Positions 10,793 through 22,400 of a stretch of DNA of 64,000 nucleotides are shown here, piece by piece. The DNA comes from Diaporthe sp. PMI_573 (lineage: Eukaryota; Ascomycota; Sordariomycetes; Diaporthales; Diaporthaceae). Numbering within the stretch: the stretch's first letter is position 1; the number at the start of each line of letters is the position of its first letter. The translations under genes and the position numbers were made by a program. The DNA is taken from the NCBI GenBank assembly GCA_021399435.1, contig JAJTUP010000076.1, positions 124,001 through 188,000 of the forward strand, given 5' to 3'. The notes beneath the pieces were generated by a model. The model was given only the letters and a program-made list of their open reading frames with translations, searched no databases and was not told the origin of the DNA.

Positions 10793-11698
10793 AAATAGTA
10801 AGCCTTGGCTGATATTTGCACTGGCGATTGCGCTATTCTTGCTTCATTCAATGTAAATCTCCCTCACTTAGTATAAATTTTATAAGGAATCACGAGTTAA
10901 CATGCATAATTAGAGTGTAGCGTAAAATGACAGTACCAGAAGGAGAAGACAAACTCCTAGCAAGGCCTCCAATGCAGTCTCTACAGCGCATTAGGTCTGG
11001 TCGTATATTACCTGCTCGCCCGAAGATATCGACGCTTGTATGTTATGGATGGTATAATAGCTTTTGAGACGGAACCTTTTCTCGAGATACTGCGTTTAGA
11101 TATTGCTAGGATATTGGCAAGGCTGCGGAGTGGATTGAAGACCTAGTCATAGGTGCTTTGCGTCTGTTTAGATAGATAAGGAGCCCGTAGTCACGGTATG
11201 GTGAAAGTGGCGGTCAAGACGTACTCCACCGTGACGCGACAGCCACCATGCATTTCTTCAGACCCCGGATCATCGTCCATTGTCAGGTCGAGAAGCGGCT
11301 GGTGGACCTTCATGTTCCAGGCAGGTTCGGAGCGGCCAAGCTCGCTCGAACTCGACGGCCGAGAGGTGGACGGACCGCAACCGATGTAGTTGGCCCAAGA
11401 GGGCCGCATGTCTCTGCTCCGATGTATCATCATCACGCCGGAACCAGTGTTCTGGGACCATTTTAAACCACAACATTTCGAAGTACTGGCAGCCCGGCTG
11501 CGTTTAGAAAACTACAAATGATCTCCAAAGAAGTCTACTGCAAGCGGATAAGGCTTTCTACGCCTGGCAGACATTTAACGCCCGGGTGGCAAGGCCAAGA
11601 GGAAGCAGCAGCAGGATTTCTTCAATATGACACCTTATGTTTTGAGACATGAAGTGCCTTATACGATGAGAGAGCAGGTAGAGGAGTATTTTAAAAGC
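10793..11698. other. Intergenic, no supported gene
   Basis: Overlapping short frames at 11190-11500 on both strands lack motifs and look like mutual shadows in a GC-richer patch. Confidence 0.35.
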
Positions 11699-11975
11699 GA
11701 TTGTCCTTCAGCATCCATCTCATGACGCGCAGATCAGGATCTGGGTCATCCTTAATGTACTCCTTCACGAGGGCCCGCACTGGGCTACCTTCGGCCATGG
11801 TCTGATACTCATCGCTTGGCGGCAAGGTCTCGGGCCATAAATCAAAGCCCTTATTTTTCAGGTGCTCCTCATCTCGAGCACCTATATCTACAGATGGGCA
11901 GCCCAGCGCCTGACCAAAGGTGCCACTGGACCTTACCTCGAGAAAGCCGGCACCTTCTAACCTACCGTTCGGCAC
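11699..11975 (-). pseudogene. Truncated copy of the FTA2-like kinase-fold gene
   Basis: Minus-strand sequence encodes NKGFDLWPETLPPSDEYQTM, then AEGSPVRALVKEYIKDDPDPDLRVMRWMLKD. This closely matches the complete gene at 49100-50090 (NGFDLWPENLPPGHEYRTMA, then DGSPVRALVKEYIEDDQDPELRAMSWMLKD). Here an intron with donor GTAAGG and acceptor ATATAG (11882-11936, 55 bp) splits GFLE from GARDEEHLKNKG; the complete copy has no intron at this site. The kinase N-lobe, the catalytic loop and the DFG segment are missing, so the piece cannot encode an active protein. It is a segmental or dispersed duplicate with divergence, not a recent copy. Confidence 0.75.
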
Positions 11976-12116
11976 GGGTCCATGTGAATGAGCAGAATAC
12001 TAAATTGCAAACAAGTCTTTATCCGTCGCCAAACTCTACATTTATATTTGTGTGTCAAAGGCATTATAACGTGTAGTTTATTTGTTTCATAGTATTATCC
12101 AAAAGAAACCGTATAT

Positions 12117-12230
12117 TTGTGTACCCTTAATCGGATGCCGCGTACCTTCTTCTGACTAATCATGCTGGCCCCTGTGCCTGAATTAAAAAGAAAACGGAGA
12201 TTCGCACAACCATTAATGGAGGGTACACAA
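12117..12230. mobile_element. MITE-like element, 114 bp, with perfect 11-bp terminal inverted repeats
   Basis: TTGTGTACCCT at 12117-12127 is the exact reverse complement of AGGGTACACAA at 12220-12230. The interior holds the sequence repeated at 10556-10622 plus CGGAGATTCGCACA, which recurs at 40356 beside a hAT transposase. No target duplication is obvious and no coding capacity remains. A hAT-derived miniature element is the likeliest reading. Confidence 0.55.
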
Positions 12231-13423
12231 CTGTTCATGACTAAGCAGGCTACAGCCAATCAGAGCCTCTAACTGTACAAGATGACTCTCAACTCTGCGA
12301 GTAGTCTTTCGGCTATTTTCTATCGAGTGAAGTGGTCCTCTCCAATCCAAGCGTACAGACGTCAATTTTGGTCCATTCCTATTGAAGATTACGTAACTTG
12401 GTGACGTATGTGGTGGGTTTCTGTGGCCATCAGGGAAGCAATTCTCGTAAATCGCCGAAAAATAAAACTAGGCGCGACTTCCAGGACAGAGAAACCATCG
12501 TGTTGTTAAGGACGCCGCTACGAGTAGCATAGAACGCCAAGGCGATGATAACATATAAACCCAAAAGAATAACTTCCTCGAGGTAATTCGACTTGCCATC
12601 TTGGATCGACAGAAATGAAGAATGAAACAGTTTGACTATAAGTCCGCAAGGTAGTGTCAGCCACGGGACGCACAAAAAGAAGTAGCTTCAATATACCGGC
12701 AGGCCTCACCCGCGATCAGCTTAAATAAATTCGTTCCCAGAATTCAGTACGTTTAGGACCTATATTCATCCCTGTTCTGGACCGATCTCAAATAACGTTT
12801 GTTTCAGGCACTCGTCGATGGCGTGCTCGTGGTCACGCGTATAATATTCAGATGATAGGTTTCCGTTTCCGTCTCTAAATCATACCCTAGGCATCACTGT
12901 CGACGACTGCTTGACCAAGCAGCGCAGATATACACACTGGATTGACGGCACGTCTGGCCAGAGGAAATGACCCTGCGAGGTCATTCCCGACGAAGGAGAA
13001 TGAAATTTCGGAATCGAGACAGGCATGCTCTTACAGCTCAGCCCTCTCCCGATGTACAGCAGTGAGCCCTGAGTAACCTGACTCTCACGTTCTGGAGTAA
13101 CCTGACCTTACACAAAATCCCTCGGATTTACCCTATCCTCTCGAGTCAGCTGTAAACCCAACCTCCGCAACTGGTAAGTGGTTAAGTAAAGCTGCGGCCA
13201 TTCCGATTTTTTTATTTCTTCTTAAGTGTATTCACGGCGATCTATGTGGCATGCACGGTGGAGCGTCATGATAGTATTCTGAACAACGAATAGACCAACA
13301 AATTACCATGCATTCTACGTAAGGTTGTAATATTGTAGTATCTTATTATATAATATACTGGGGAACGGCTAGCAAGCTATCCTGTTGAGCAAGGCCTTTC
13401 GTTAGAAAGAAGTGCTTGGGGTT
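12231..13423. other. Intergenic, no gene seen
   Basis: Short frames only, without motifs on either strand. Confidence 0.4.
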
Positions 13424-13480
13424 AGGCAGGCGGTTTCCGGGCAGGCGGTTTCCGGGCAGGCGGTTCTAGGGCAGGTGGAT
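13424..13480. repeat. Tandem 14-bp repeat, about 3.5 units
   Basis: The unit GGCAGGCGGTTTCC is repeated (two clean copies, then GGCAGGCGGTTCTA and GGCAGGTGG) in a local GC-rich island. It lies about 125 bp before the pogo-type ORF and may be part of that element's subterminal region. Confidence 0.6.
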
Positions 13481-13604
13481 GTTGAGCAGTTAGGATGATC
13501 AGGCAGGTCTTCTATTTACTACGTATAGGCTCTCGGCACAGGTTGCGAGTCTTGACAAGCCAACGGCTTACGTAACAGGACCCTAACCCTTCAGGTTAGG
13601 TGCT

Positions 13605-14999
13605 TTGAGTCGTGACAATAAACGCGTTTCGTCGCGTTTCATTTTATGTGAACCGGAACAAAACAACACAACATTGTTCTTCCGTACAGAGTATGCAGTA
13701 TATCTAATCCAAAATTATCAGGCTATTCCCATAACCTTAATATACCAAATGGCCAGCCAAGCACCATCACACGCCACACCGACCAACACCAAGAAGTTGA
13801 CCAAGGCAGAAGAGGAGGAGCTTATCCAACATGTAGTTGACCTTGAACTACGAGGATACTTGCCTACACTGGCACAGGTTGAAGATATGGCAAATTCTCT
13901 ACTCCGAGATCGCCACGGTGGCCGTGTCGGAACGTTTTGGGCGCAAACCTTTATCACCTCCGAACCACGCCTGAATACACGCGTTGACTGTGTTGACGAT
14001 CGTCAAGGGCTGCCATTCCCAGATCCAGACCGTGTAAACGCATGGTACGATATAGTACGCAACCTACGTGAAAAGTACAATGTCCAGGATTCCGAACTTT
14101 ACAACTTCGATCGCACAAGTTTCATAATGGGGCCAGCCACCATTAGAATGGTCATTACACGCAACGGTCAACAGGAACGAGAGAGATCAATCCGGTGTGG
14201 AGACAAAGAGGTAGCATCAGCGATTGAATGCATCAGCGCAGATGGGTGGTGTATCCCGCCATTACTGGTTGTCAAGGCTAAAGCGCATCTGGCCAGCTGG
14301 TATACCGAAGGCGGCGTCCCTGGCGACTGGGCTATCAAGACTACAAAACACGGGTGGCCGGATGATGACACTGTGCTGGAATGGATTGAACATTTCCAGA
14401 ATCACACCACAGCACGTACAAAGGGGATCTACCGCATGTTGATATTCAATGGGCACGAACACCAACCCTCAGCCGATTTTGAGAGATATTGCAGGGCTCA
14501 CAAGATTATCACCGTCTGCACACCTGCTGGTCACTCGCACCTACTTCAGCCACTTGACGCTGGGTGTTTTGGCCCACTGAGATATGCGTACGGTCAAGGA
14601 ATCAGAACCCTTATAAGAGCCCGCACATCACATATCGACAAACCAGAGTTCTTTCGCACCTTCCACGCCGCCCATAAGGAGACCCTAACGCCCAAAAATA
14701 TACGGGCAGGGTTTAAGAAGACGGGTTTAGTTCCTTTTAACCCGGAACAACTTGAAGTGCTCTCCTGGCTTCCCAGAGGAACGAACCTTACATATGAATC
14801 AACGCCCCACGCCCCACCGAAACCTCAGGTTCCTCGAGGACAACGCAACCCGACAGGGTTTGCATCACAGCCGGTCTCAAAATATGCTGGGGTTGTAGCC
14901 CAACTGGAAGAGACCTTGAACTTGGTTCATACCGCCCTCTCCATAGCCACTGACCAATGGTGTAAAAGAAATTCCATTGCTTTCCAGAACCTATGTTGA
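13605..14999 (+). mobile_element. Decayed Fot/pogo-type DDE transposase
   Basis: An open frame of 464 codons. The CENP-B-like segment starts near residue 64 (KLTKAEEEELIQHVVDLELRG, then QVEDMANSLL). The DDE domain follows: first Asp at residue 169 in LYNFDRTSF (family consensus NFDETGF), IECISADGWCIPPLLVVKA, a second catalytic position, and third Asp at 318 in HLLQPLDAGCFGPLR. The second catalytic Asp is replaced: LIFNGHEH has Asn282 (codon AAT at 14448) where the family has LDGHESH. The usual N-terminal Psq helix-turn-helix is missing, and the first 48 residues are not family-like. The protein is therefore predicted inactive although its frame is intact. No terminal repeats were identified. 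Confidence 0.8.
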
Positions 15000-15026
15000 G
15001 CCTCCCTGATCCAAATTCCCTTCTCC

Positions 15027-15578
15027 AGGACAGCTCCACAACCATACACGTACCGCAAACTAATCCCCAAGGTCAATCAACTGTTCTCCCGCCTTGTCGG
15101 CGATGTGGCGAAGGAGGCAATTAAGAACCCTGCCAACGCCAAGCGCACTCTCTTCCTGATCTCGACCGACGGCAACCCCGACGAGGAGGGCCCGACTATG
15201 CACGAGACGACCAACCAGGCAATCATGGCGCTCTACGGCGCAGGGCTAGATGCGAGACGCTACTTGGCGGTGTCATACCGGTATGTCATTCTCACTCAGG
15301 ACTTCAACACTACATGCTGCTACCTCAAGCTCGAGGACAACAACACCTGGAGCGCAGCGAACAAGACGAAAGAGTGTGACATCGCCAACGCCGTGGTCCC
15401 GTCCCAAGTCAAGGCCCTAGGCGGCTTCCGGAATATGGTGGTCGTCAATATTGCCCTGGGCGGCGCTATCAACTCCGAGATTGACACGGCCCTCGAAAGC
15501 ATTCTCACAGATGAGGCCAAGGCCTTGATGCTTCTGATGAACGCTTACGTCGTCCGCGGCTTCGCCTCGGACTGCTAA
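15027..15578 (+). CDS. Hypothetical protein fragment, 5' end missing
   Basis: A GC-rich frame begins near an intron-like CTCCAG acceptor and reads PYTYRKLIPKVNQLFSRLVG through LFLISTDGNPDEEGPTMHET to a stop after RGFASDC, about 180 codons without a good ATG at the start. Composition contrasts with the AT-rich surroundings, so it is probably a genuine coding remnant. I do not recognise the family. It begins just after the pogo transposase stop, which suggests its 5' part was displaced by that insertion. Confidence 0.4.
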   Translation, partial: RTAPQPYTYRKLIPKVNQLFSRLVGDVAKEAIKNPANAKRTLFLISTDGNPDEEGPTMHETTNQAIMALYGAGLDARRYLAVSYRYVILTQDFNTTCCYLKLEDNNTWSAANKTKECDIANAVVPSQVKALGGFRNMVVVNIALGGAINSEIDTALESILTDEAKALMLLMNAYVVRGFASDC

Positions 15579-16741
15579 GTCGAACAGACCGGTACTGCGT
15601 TAGGTTTCCTGGTGGGGGGAATAATGGCCGTGGATTTTGATTGGCTCATGCAGGGCATGTGGGGAAGAATTGTTCGTGTCTGTCCTTATCGCGCTAGTGT
15701 GTTCCTTTTGTTCCGAGGGGGAGAAATCAAGGGATCTATTGTTGGAATTAGATATGGCAACAGGGTATACGTAGTAGTTTGCCAACCAGATATAGCGTCG
15801 CTAATTTGTAGAGCCATCAATGCTCTTGGGCAACGAGTACCCAATGCTCATGTTACTCTTGACCGTCTGTGGTCAAACAAACCCAGATCGGTGCGAAACG
15901 TAACTTTCACTTGACGCCAATGGCTTCTCACATTTCTGGAGGTCAAAATCCGAGACAAGCAGATCAGGATGTGCACGTATTCATGCTCGTAATTATATCT
16001 CTATACAACTTCCGAAAAGAAGACAAAATTCAGCAAACATCCGTTTCTGCAAGCCAAAAAAGGAATTTCGCCCGGAATCTTCAAACTCTACAGTCCCACC
16101 CAAAGGAATGAGCCATTGATAGTACTTTGTGGCGGGCAATGGGGATGACTCTATCATAGTCAACATCAACACTCAGCCACAGGTCAATGAGGGAAGCAGT
16201 AGGCACGAACATTACGAGATTCCCTCATCACCACCATACCGTACGTCACCCACCTTCCGCCTCACCCACCTTCCGCCTCACCTACCTTCCGACCACACAA
16301 ATTACCGCAACTCCACACAAACTCAATACTTCTCACTTATACGTATAATGCCAATTCTGAGTCTATCGTGATGTTTCGTATGCCAATCTGTAGCGTTTTT
16401 CTCGTACTTGATGCTTCAAGTAATAGATTTCGGCCTGAGCCGGAAGGCGTATAGGGCAACCGAAGGGAAGACCCACGGGTATACCGGCAGCTGTTTGTGT
16501 GGCGGATTGATTGTACCGCAGGATCCCCGTTCTCGGCCGATGCGGCCTACCTCGGCCTGCGAAAGAATTGTGATAAGTACATCAACATCCTGGGGGACTT
16601 TGTCGACATTGTTGCGGCGCCGTTGGGGTCGGACGGCGGCGGCAGTATCGATGCGTAGGATATTTATTTCCCGATAAACATGGAGTGTAAGCTTGGCGAC
16701 GGCGCCGAACTAACATGTGCAAGCGCAGATGCTGCCGCCAT
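15579..16741. other. Intergenic with small coding-like shreds and a tandem repeat
   Basis: A tandem 15-16-bp repeat (CACCCACCTTCCGCCT, about three units) lies at 16247-16292. At 16510-16660 one frame reads SPFSADAAYLGLRKNCDKYI then DFVDIVAAPLGSDGG, coding-like but unrecognised. A DFGLSRK string at about 16425 recalls a kinase but nothing around it does. Confidence 0.3.
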
Positions 16742-16930
16742 GTGTGAGTCCGTGACGCTTCTCTAGATCTGGCCAACGAGGAGTATAAGACCGATCTGTC
16801 TGTGCATCGTTGGCTAGAATTGTCGTCCGGTTACTCCACCAGCGCGAAATCGTCTTAAAAGGGATCTTAAAGTGGGCATATGCCTCCTCATAAGTTGGCT
16901 GGCGATAAGTCGGCGTTAATGGGTATCCGG
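16742..16930 (-). mobile_element. Pogo/Tigger-type HTH remnant
   Basis: Minus-strand residues read YEEAYAHFKIPFKTISRWWS, then NRTTILA and RPRWPDLEKR-like YTPRWPDLEKRHG. The spacing of a Psq-like recognition helix (FKIPFKTISRWW) and a following RWPDLE element matches the N-terminal DNA-binding part of pogo-type transposases. The containing 200-codon frame has no DDE domain and its other parts are not transposase-like, so this is a short relic. Confidence 0.45.
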
Positions 16931-16999
16931 TGTGTCGCCTAGAATTAGTAATTTCAATGTCACCCGAAATTGGGGTCTTGATGTCGCCTGAAACTGGGT

Positions 17000-17665
17000 A
17001 CAGTATCTTGGTATGGTTTTGCATCGGGGCTTTTGTCATGTGCAAAAGAACTTCAGAGAAGTAGTCCTTACGTAAGGCGGAGCGCAACAATCTCATCTTC
17101 CGCACAGTGAACCTCCTTTTCATCAGGGGCGAACTTGCTGCAGCATCATTTTTCAGCTCCAAAAATTTAAATGGATTTCTGTGGCTCATCGGCCAGCTTG
17201 AGTACTGAGAATAAGAGAAGCTATGACTAGGTGTGAGTACTTGGAATGGGCAATACAAGGTTGTCAGCATTGTTGTAGACATTCTGGAGGTAGAAGCAGG
17301 AAGAGAAGGCACGGCATCTTTCCAGAGCTCTGCGAACAGAAGATGGTGCTGCCAATTTATGCTTCTGTTAAATCGGACGACATTTCTACCATGTTCCGGA
17401 GGTATGTTTATTAACAGTTCCCTTGTTTGTGCGGCAGAGTGCTTTGCGCGTACTATATCACTTCCTGATGGGGGTCATGACTATACTGTACTGTACATTA
17501 CAATATGTACTGTAATGCTCTCACAGTGATAAAGAATGTTTTTGAAAGAACATACTTCTATTGATGGTTGGATTTAATAAAGCACTTTATACCAGGTTAA
17601 TAAAAGTACGTACATGGAATATATTTCTGTTCATAATCAATTTGCAAACTGTTCTAATGCAAGTA
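17000..17665. other. Intergenic, no supported gene
   Basis: AT-rich with short palindromic GTACTGTAC strings near 17485-17515. No motif-bearing frame was found. Confidence 0.35.
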
Positions 17666-18008
17666 CTAGAACAAATCTTCAAGGGACGGTCCAAGAAGAT
17701 CGAAGACCATCAGGGAAAAGTCATATATCTGTACAAACCATATAACCTGCAGGAATCCTGTGCGACTAGATAGTGCTTGATAGATATCTGCTTCGTGACT
17801 AAGCTCGCCTTGCGCATCACAAACATGCTCGAGCTTGATAGCAACTTCTTCGCCAGACTTCACGTTCGTACCTATAAAATTATACATCAGATTGCCATTC
17901 TGTCCAATTAAGGCTCAACGGAAGACCAAGTGTACCTGAGTAGATAACGCCAAACCCTCCTTCACCAATCTTCCGGTCTAAACAAAAAGTTCCATTGATT
18001 ACAATGTC
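17666..18008 (-). pseudogene. Casein kinase 1 gene fragment (N-lobe only)
   Basis: After an acceptor TTTTAG, exon A (18008-17936) encodes DIVINGTFCLDRKIGEGGFG then VIYS, the CK1 glycine-rich loop. A 64-bp intron (17935-17872, GTACAC...ATAG) keeps the frame. Exon B encodes GTNVKSGEEVAIKLEHV with the ATP-anchoring Lys, a helix with EADIYQAL, and ends in MVFDLLGPSLEDLF followed by a stop. In full-length CK1 this is only the first 95 or so residues. The hinge is complete but the HRD catalytic loop, DFG and the rest of the C-lobe are absent, so no kinase activity is possible. It could be a captured fragment or a decayed paralog. The housekeeping CK1 gene is not in this window. Confidence 0.75.
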
Positions 18009-18549
18009 CTAAAAGACACCTCTATGAGTAGGTAGCCTATCTTTGGGAAGTGTCCTAAATGCATGCCTTCATTTTGATGACAAGTCGATTTATGATCAAT
18101 ATGGTCCTGTTCACAACTACAAGCAAACTCTCAAAAGCTCGAAATTGCTGCCGGTAACTGCTCTAACTGCGGCAATCAAGTTGATGTCTAGCGCTTGGGC
18201 AAGGTATTTGTCCTCTCTTTTGATTGTCATCAACATCGGTTTTCCTCACATCCTCGTAGTTGTGGTGCGCGCGTAGACTAACTAAGTGGGACATTGGGTG
18301 TTCATGCAGTGTGCTTTTCCGAAACCTTCTACCCAATCAATTTGCGCTCTGCAGGAAGCCGCCCCTGCTTATTTTGCTGCGGGCAGGGGAAAGATAGGCA
18401 ACAGAATGGTTTGTGTAACAATGCTGGCGACGAGAACAGGCCCGCCTGAACCAGTGCATTTTTTGGGCGAGAAGAAGGCTGTCGAAATATGGTAGTAAAA
18501 ACCATTATATATCTGCGTTTCGGGCGGGGTTGGATTATTTCTCTGGCAG
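18009..18549. other. Intergenic, no supported gene
   Basis: Short frames at 18043-18495 lack motifs. An upstream exon of the following gene could hide here but no splice pair was convincing. Confidence 0.3.
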
Positions 18550-19447
18550 GTGCCTCGAAGGATCACCACGACAAAGGAACGTCCTTATCTTTCTACCTAT
18601 GCTGAACCCGGCTCTGGTTTAAGCATAGCACCCCCAAATTACATCGACATGCAACAGTATCCGCTTGCTAATTCAGGCGCTCAACCCATTGCCCCTGGGC
18701 CAAAAAAAGAGGCAGTGGCTGCTCATGTCGATTACAATGCTGTCTCTGGTCCTTGTGTTATGGCTCAAAGGGTAGCTTCGGGGGTTGAAGACATATCTCC
18801 ATCATCGAATGATGATCAGCAACACGATCTCGTCAATCCTTTTCCTGAGTACCCTGAGCCCACTGAAGCTGCTGATTTCGACCAGACCGTGGATGTGTGG
18901 CAGTTTCATCCCCAAGTTCTACTTGCACAGGAGCCTGATCTATTCTGTCTAAGTGCAACTCATCCAGTTGGGTCGGTCCAGTCAACGGATTTCTATGTAC
19001 GGAGCATTCATGGCTCTGCCCATAAAGACGGCCCATTTGACTATATGGCACACCATAATAGCTGTTTGCGGTATGCAGGCAGAACTGGTATGCAAATCCA
19101 CTGTTCATCAGATGCAGTAACCATTTGGCTATCCAGAAAAAGATAGGCTAACAATACTTTTTCTAGATTCTCTGAATAGGTTCAGCTACGTGAGCGACTT
19201 GTCCCCAACGGCGGTGGATGGTCACTCAGAAGTCCAACATACAGGCGCCTACAATTATTTGCGATACTATAACGTCGATGAAACCCTTTATTTGGCGGCT
19301 CAGGAAAACTTCCTGTACGGTGAATATAGTGCGCAAGGCCCAGCGACACCTGTGCCTTTCCTGCCTACATTCGGTACCTTCCATGCGACTTCGAACCCGG
19401 TTTGGGATTACTGGTGGCGCTTTTACAAAATTGGCAGTGTATTATAG
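18550..19447 (+). CDS. Hypothetical protein, two exons, 5' end unresolved
   Basis: Exon 1 runs from about 18550 (after an intron-like TGGCAG; no ATG in frame here, upstream stop at 18496) to 19087. The intron 19088-19166 has donor GTATGC, branch GGCTAACA and acceptor TTTCTAG. Exon 2 runs to 19447 and keeps the frame (phase 1), giving about 272 residues. The product is Pro/Ser/Asp-rich in the first half and Tyr-rich at the end (YNYLRYYNVDETLY), with no signal peptide or recognised domain. The good splice signals argue for a real gene; the missing start means a further 5' exon or truncation. Confidence 0.45.
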
Positions 19448-22400
19448 ATTCTCATCCCTTCGGCGATAAGAAACATCGTTTCATAGCGCCCTACGATACG
19501 TAATCTGAAAATGCACCGCGAAGCAGGATTTGTTATGATTTCGCTAGTGATACCTGTGGGCACCTGAGCTGGAGACTGCCTGATAAACATATGGGTCCAC
19601 AGCATCTCATCTCGGCTCTTTGACCAGGCATTTGATTGTGGCGCAGAATCTTCATCATGAGGTTGTCCTCGCAGCATGTTTCCAGGTGAGCATAAAGGTC
19701 ATGATGGTGGTAGTGAACCCTGTGAAGATTAGCATAAAAATGATCAAGGGGTAGGAAAAGACGACCCGTGGAGTCGAGGAATCCGAAAAAAAGCCCCTGG
19801 TGAACATGTGCTGAGCGACGCTGAGGCGCCTTCCACCCAACGGTTGGTCTCGAAAACTAAACATTGCGACGGGTCAGAAGAATCAGAAACACCATCAGAA
19901 ACGAGATCAGTTATCGTGGTGGCGACGAGGTCGGGGTCAAGGAGCGATACCGGAGGCTGAGATGAGGGAGAGCCCAACACTGGGCGGATGGCCCGGGACG
20001 GGGGGCTTTCTGCGGGAAAGCACTGCGCAGCAGAGGGTTGAGATATTCGGCCTTGATTTTGCAGTGGATGGATGCCTAGGCAATCCGCGTATTCTGATGT
20101 TATAGTAGACGCAAACAGCCCAGGATTACAGCCGACGACAGACAACTTGAGCAGCCTTTCGCGAGGCAATGAGTTCTTTTTTCCTACAATCTAAGGACAG
20201 TACAGTCTTCTCCATCCGGTTTCAATCCGTTGTTTTTAGAGCTTTTGAAACAGCATCTTTGACACAACAAATTCGTACTGGGGACGACCCTAAACTTGGG
20301 ACAATTGCTCTGAAACGCAACCACTGTTTGTTGCTAGCATCAATTCCTCAAACCATTTAAACTGTTAGCCTGAGCCCATTTGTGAGCTATGCATGCCCTG
20401 TCTCCTCTTCCTTTTTCATGTGTTTCGTTGATTTGGCACCGTTCCTTAGCGGCGGGTTTCGGGCAAACTTTGTAGGGCAAGGCGACGTAAATATCGCATC
20501 CTGCTACCAGGCATAACTTGAAAGTAATGTCGCACATTGTGTAGTCTTTGAAGGAGTAGGTACAAGGTATGATGAGAAGTAATACGGGAATGCATGAACT
20601 AAGTATGATGTGTTTTGTGAAAAGAAAGAAAGGGGAAAGACAAAAAGTAGAAGTGGAAAGGGGATATATTTATACCTTGGATAATCTGTCTATGGTTGGC
20701 GGAACGGAGACGGGGGAATGGTTTTCCCAATATGGACACGGTCCCCTTACCATGCCCCCGCCGGTCATTCCACAAATGGAGCTTCGAGCCACAAAACCAT
20801 GATTCTAGCAATGGCGCCTATTTCAGAAGTCACTGAGTAGGAACAAACCGAAATGAAATGTACTGCTTTGCGGCTTGTCTACCCACCGACAGCCTGCGAT
20901 CCCCATTGATTACTCCTGCCAGCAAACTTTATTCCGGTTCTGTCGGAAATTGGGAAAGAAAGAATCTCCTGGATTCTCCTTATAATAATCATTCAAAGCA
21001 ACCGCGACCACTCTTTTCTACCTCCGGAGCATCGCTTGTACTGCTTGCAGATCGCAACAACAGGAGCAGAATTGGCCATCCCGCACAGATACAGAGCTGC
21101 TATGGCTACAGCGAGGTCTCTTGCGTCATGAACTTGGCTACCAGCTTGTTGAACGGCCTCAGGGAGCACTTTTTTACAATAAAAATGAAGACTTCTATGC
21201 CGAATTGGTTAACGATGCCACGCCTATCAACGATAGTTTAGGGTACACTGATATTTTGATGGGAAATCCCTTCTAACGCTCGTTGCCGATGCATGAGCTG
21301 AAAGAGATTCATCTCGCTTCATCCTATCTCGAGGGCTTATGTATTTGTCTCATCTCGATGAGGAAGCACACAAGTCCCTGAAGGCCGTGGCTCAGACCTG
21401 TGGAGATAGCGTGGCCCAGGAGCTATCCGCGGATATGGCTAAGGTTGCTGAGGCGCTTGCTGAGGCGCGTACTCATAGGTGTCAACGACCGGAACAGGAA
21501 ATCAATTCTTTGGTTCTACAGTGGTTTGCAGGAGCGGGAAGATGATTTAGCTTACATATGCGGGGCCCTTAAAAGACGAGAGGGGCTTCCAGCGCGAGTG
21601 AGGGAATGAACGAAAGGAATAGTTGGGGCAGTGGAACGCAAAAGGGATTTCTTTAAAGTTATTCAGATCAGAACTAAGAGCCATCCACTGGAGAATGGCG
21701 ATGGAAATGGGTAAATTCCAATGAATTGCACCAACTTTAAGTGGTCGTTTGATTTCTCGCCGGGTCATGACTGTTAGTAACGTGATGTATCCCAGGCCGG
21801 TGATACGGCGTGATGGATAAACACAACATGTTCATCATTTCAGAATTATTGGGATCCCGAACGTCAAATCCATCCAAAGTAATACACAAGGATATAAAGA
21901 GGTCCCGTGTATTCTTAATGGAAGCTAAAATGTCGAGACTTTTTCTGTGAATGAGAAGACTCGGTGTCGAAGTGCAGAAGCTGCATCTGAGCGATCCAAT
22001 GGTCACGAGCATGCAGTGTGGTACTGCGGAGGCGCGATCGACACACGCCATCCTCCACCCCGCCCGCGCAAAGCGGCGCCGTTCAGCCGAGCCGGGCAGA
22101 TCGCAAGGCTTTCAGTAAGATGTGACATCGAGACCAGAGAGGCCGCCAGTGCCACCAAGATCACATGTCATGTCCCGGAGAAGAGTAAGGTACGACTATG
22201 GGAAGACAATACAGACCAGGAGCTTTTCCTCACTGAATATCCGAACTAGCCACCATAGTTCGTGTTACTTGTAGTGAGTAGGTATTGAACGAGCGAAGTC
22301 GGTCGTTACCGCGGCCGCCAATGGCTTTCTGAACGTACTTTTCTAACCTTTCAAGTGGCTTGCATTTAAGCAGACTGGCGAGATCATAGACACCAAGACT

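Noticed and set aside
13579..13602. Telomere-like CCCTAACCCTTCAGGTTAGG
   Set aside because: Only about one and a half TTAGGG units with an interruption. Similar GGGTTAGGG strings inside both solo LTRs are part of the LTR sequence, so there is no sign of a telomere or subtelomere.
16408..16677. DFGLSRK string suggesting a protein kinase
   Set aside because: No catalytic loop, APE or other kinase motif in any frame nearby; a seven-residue match is chance level.
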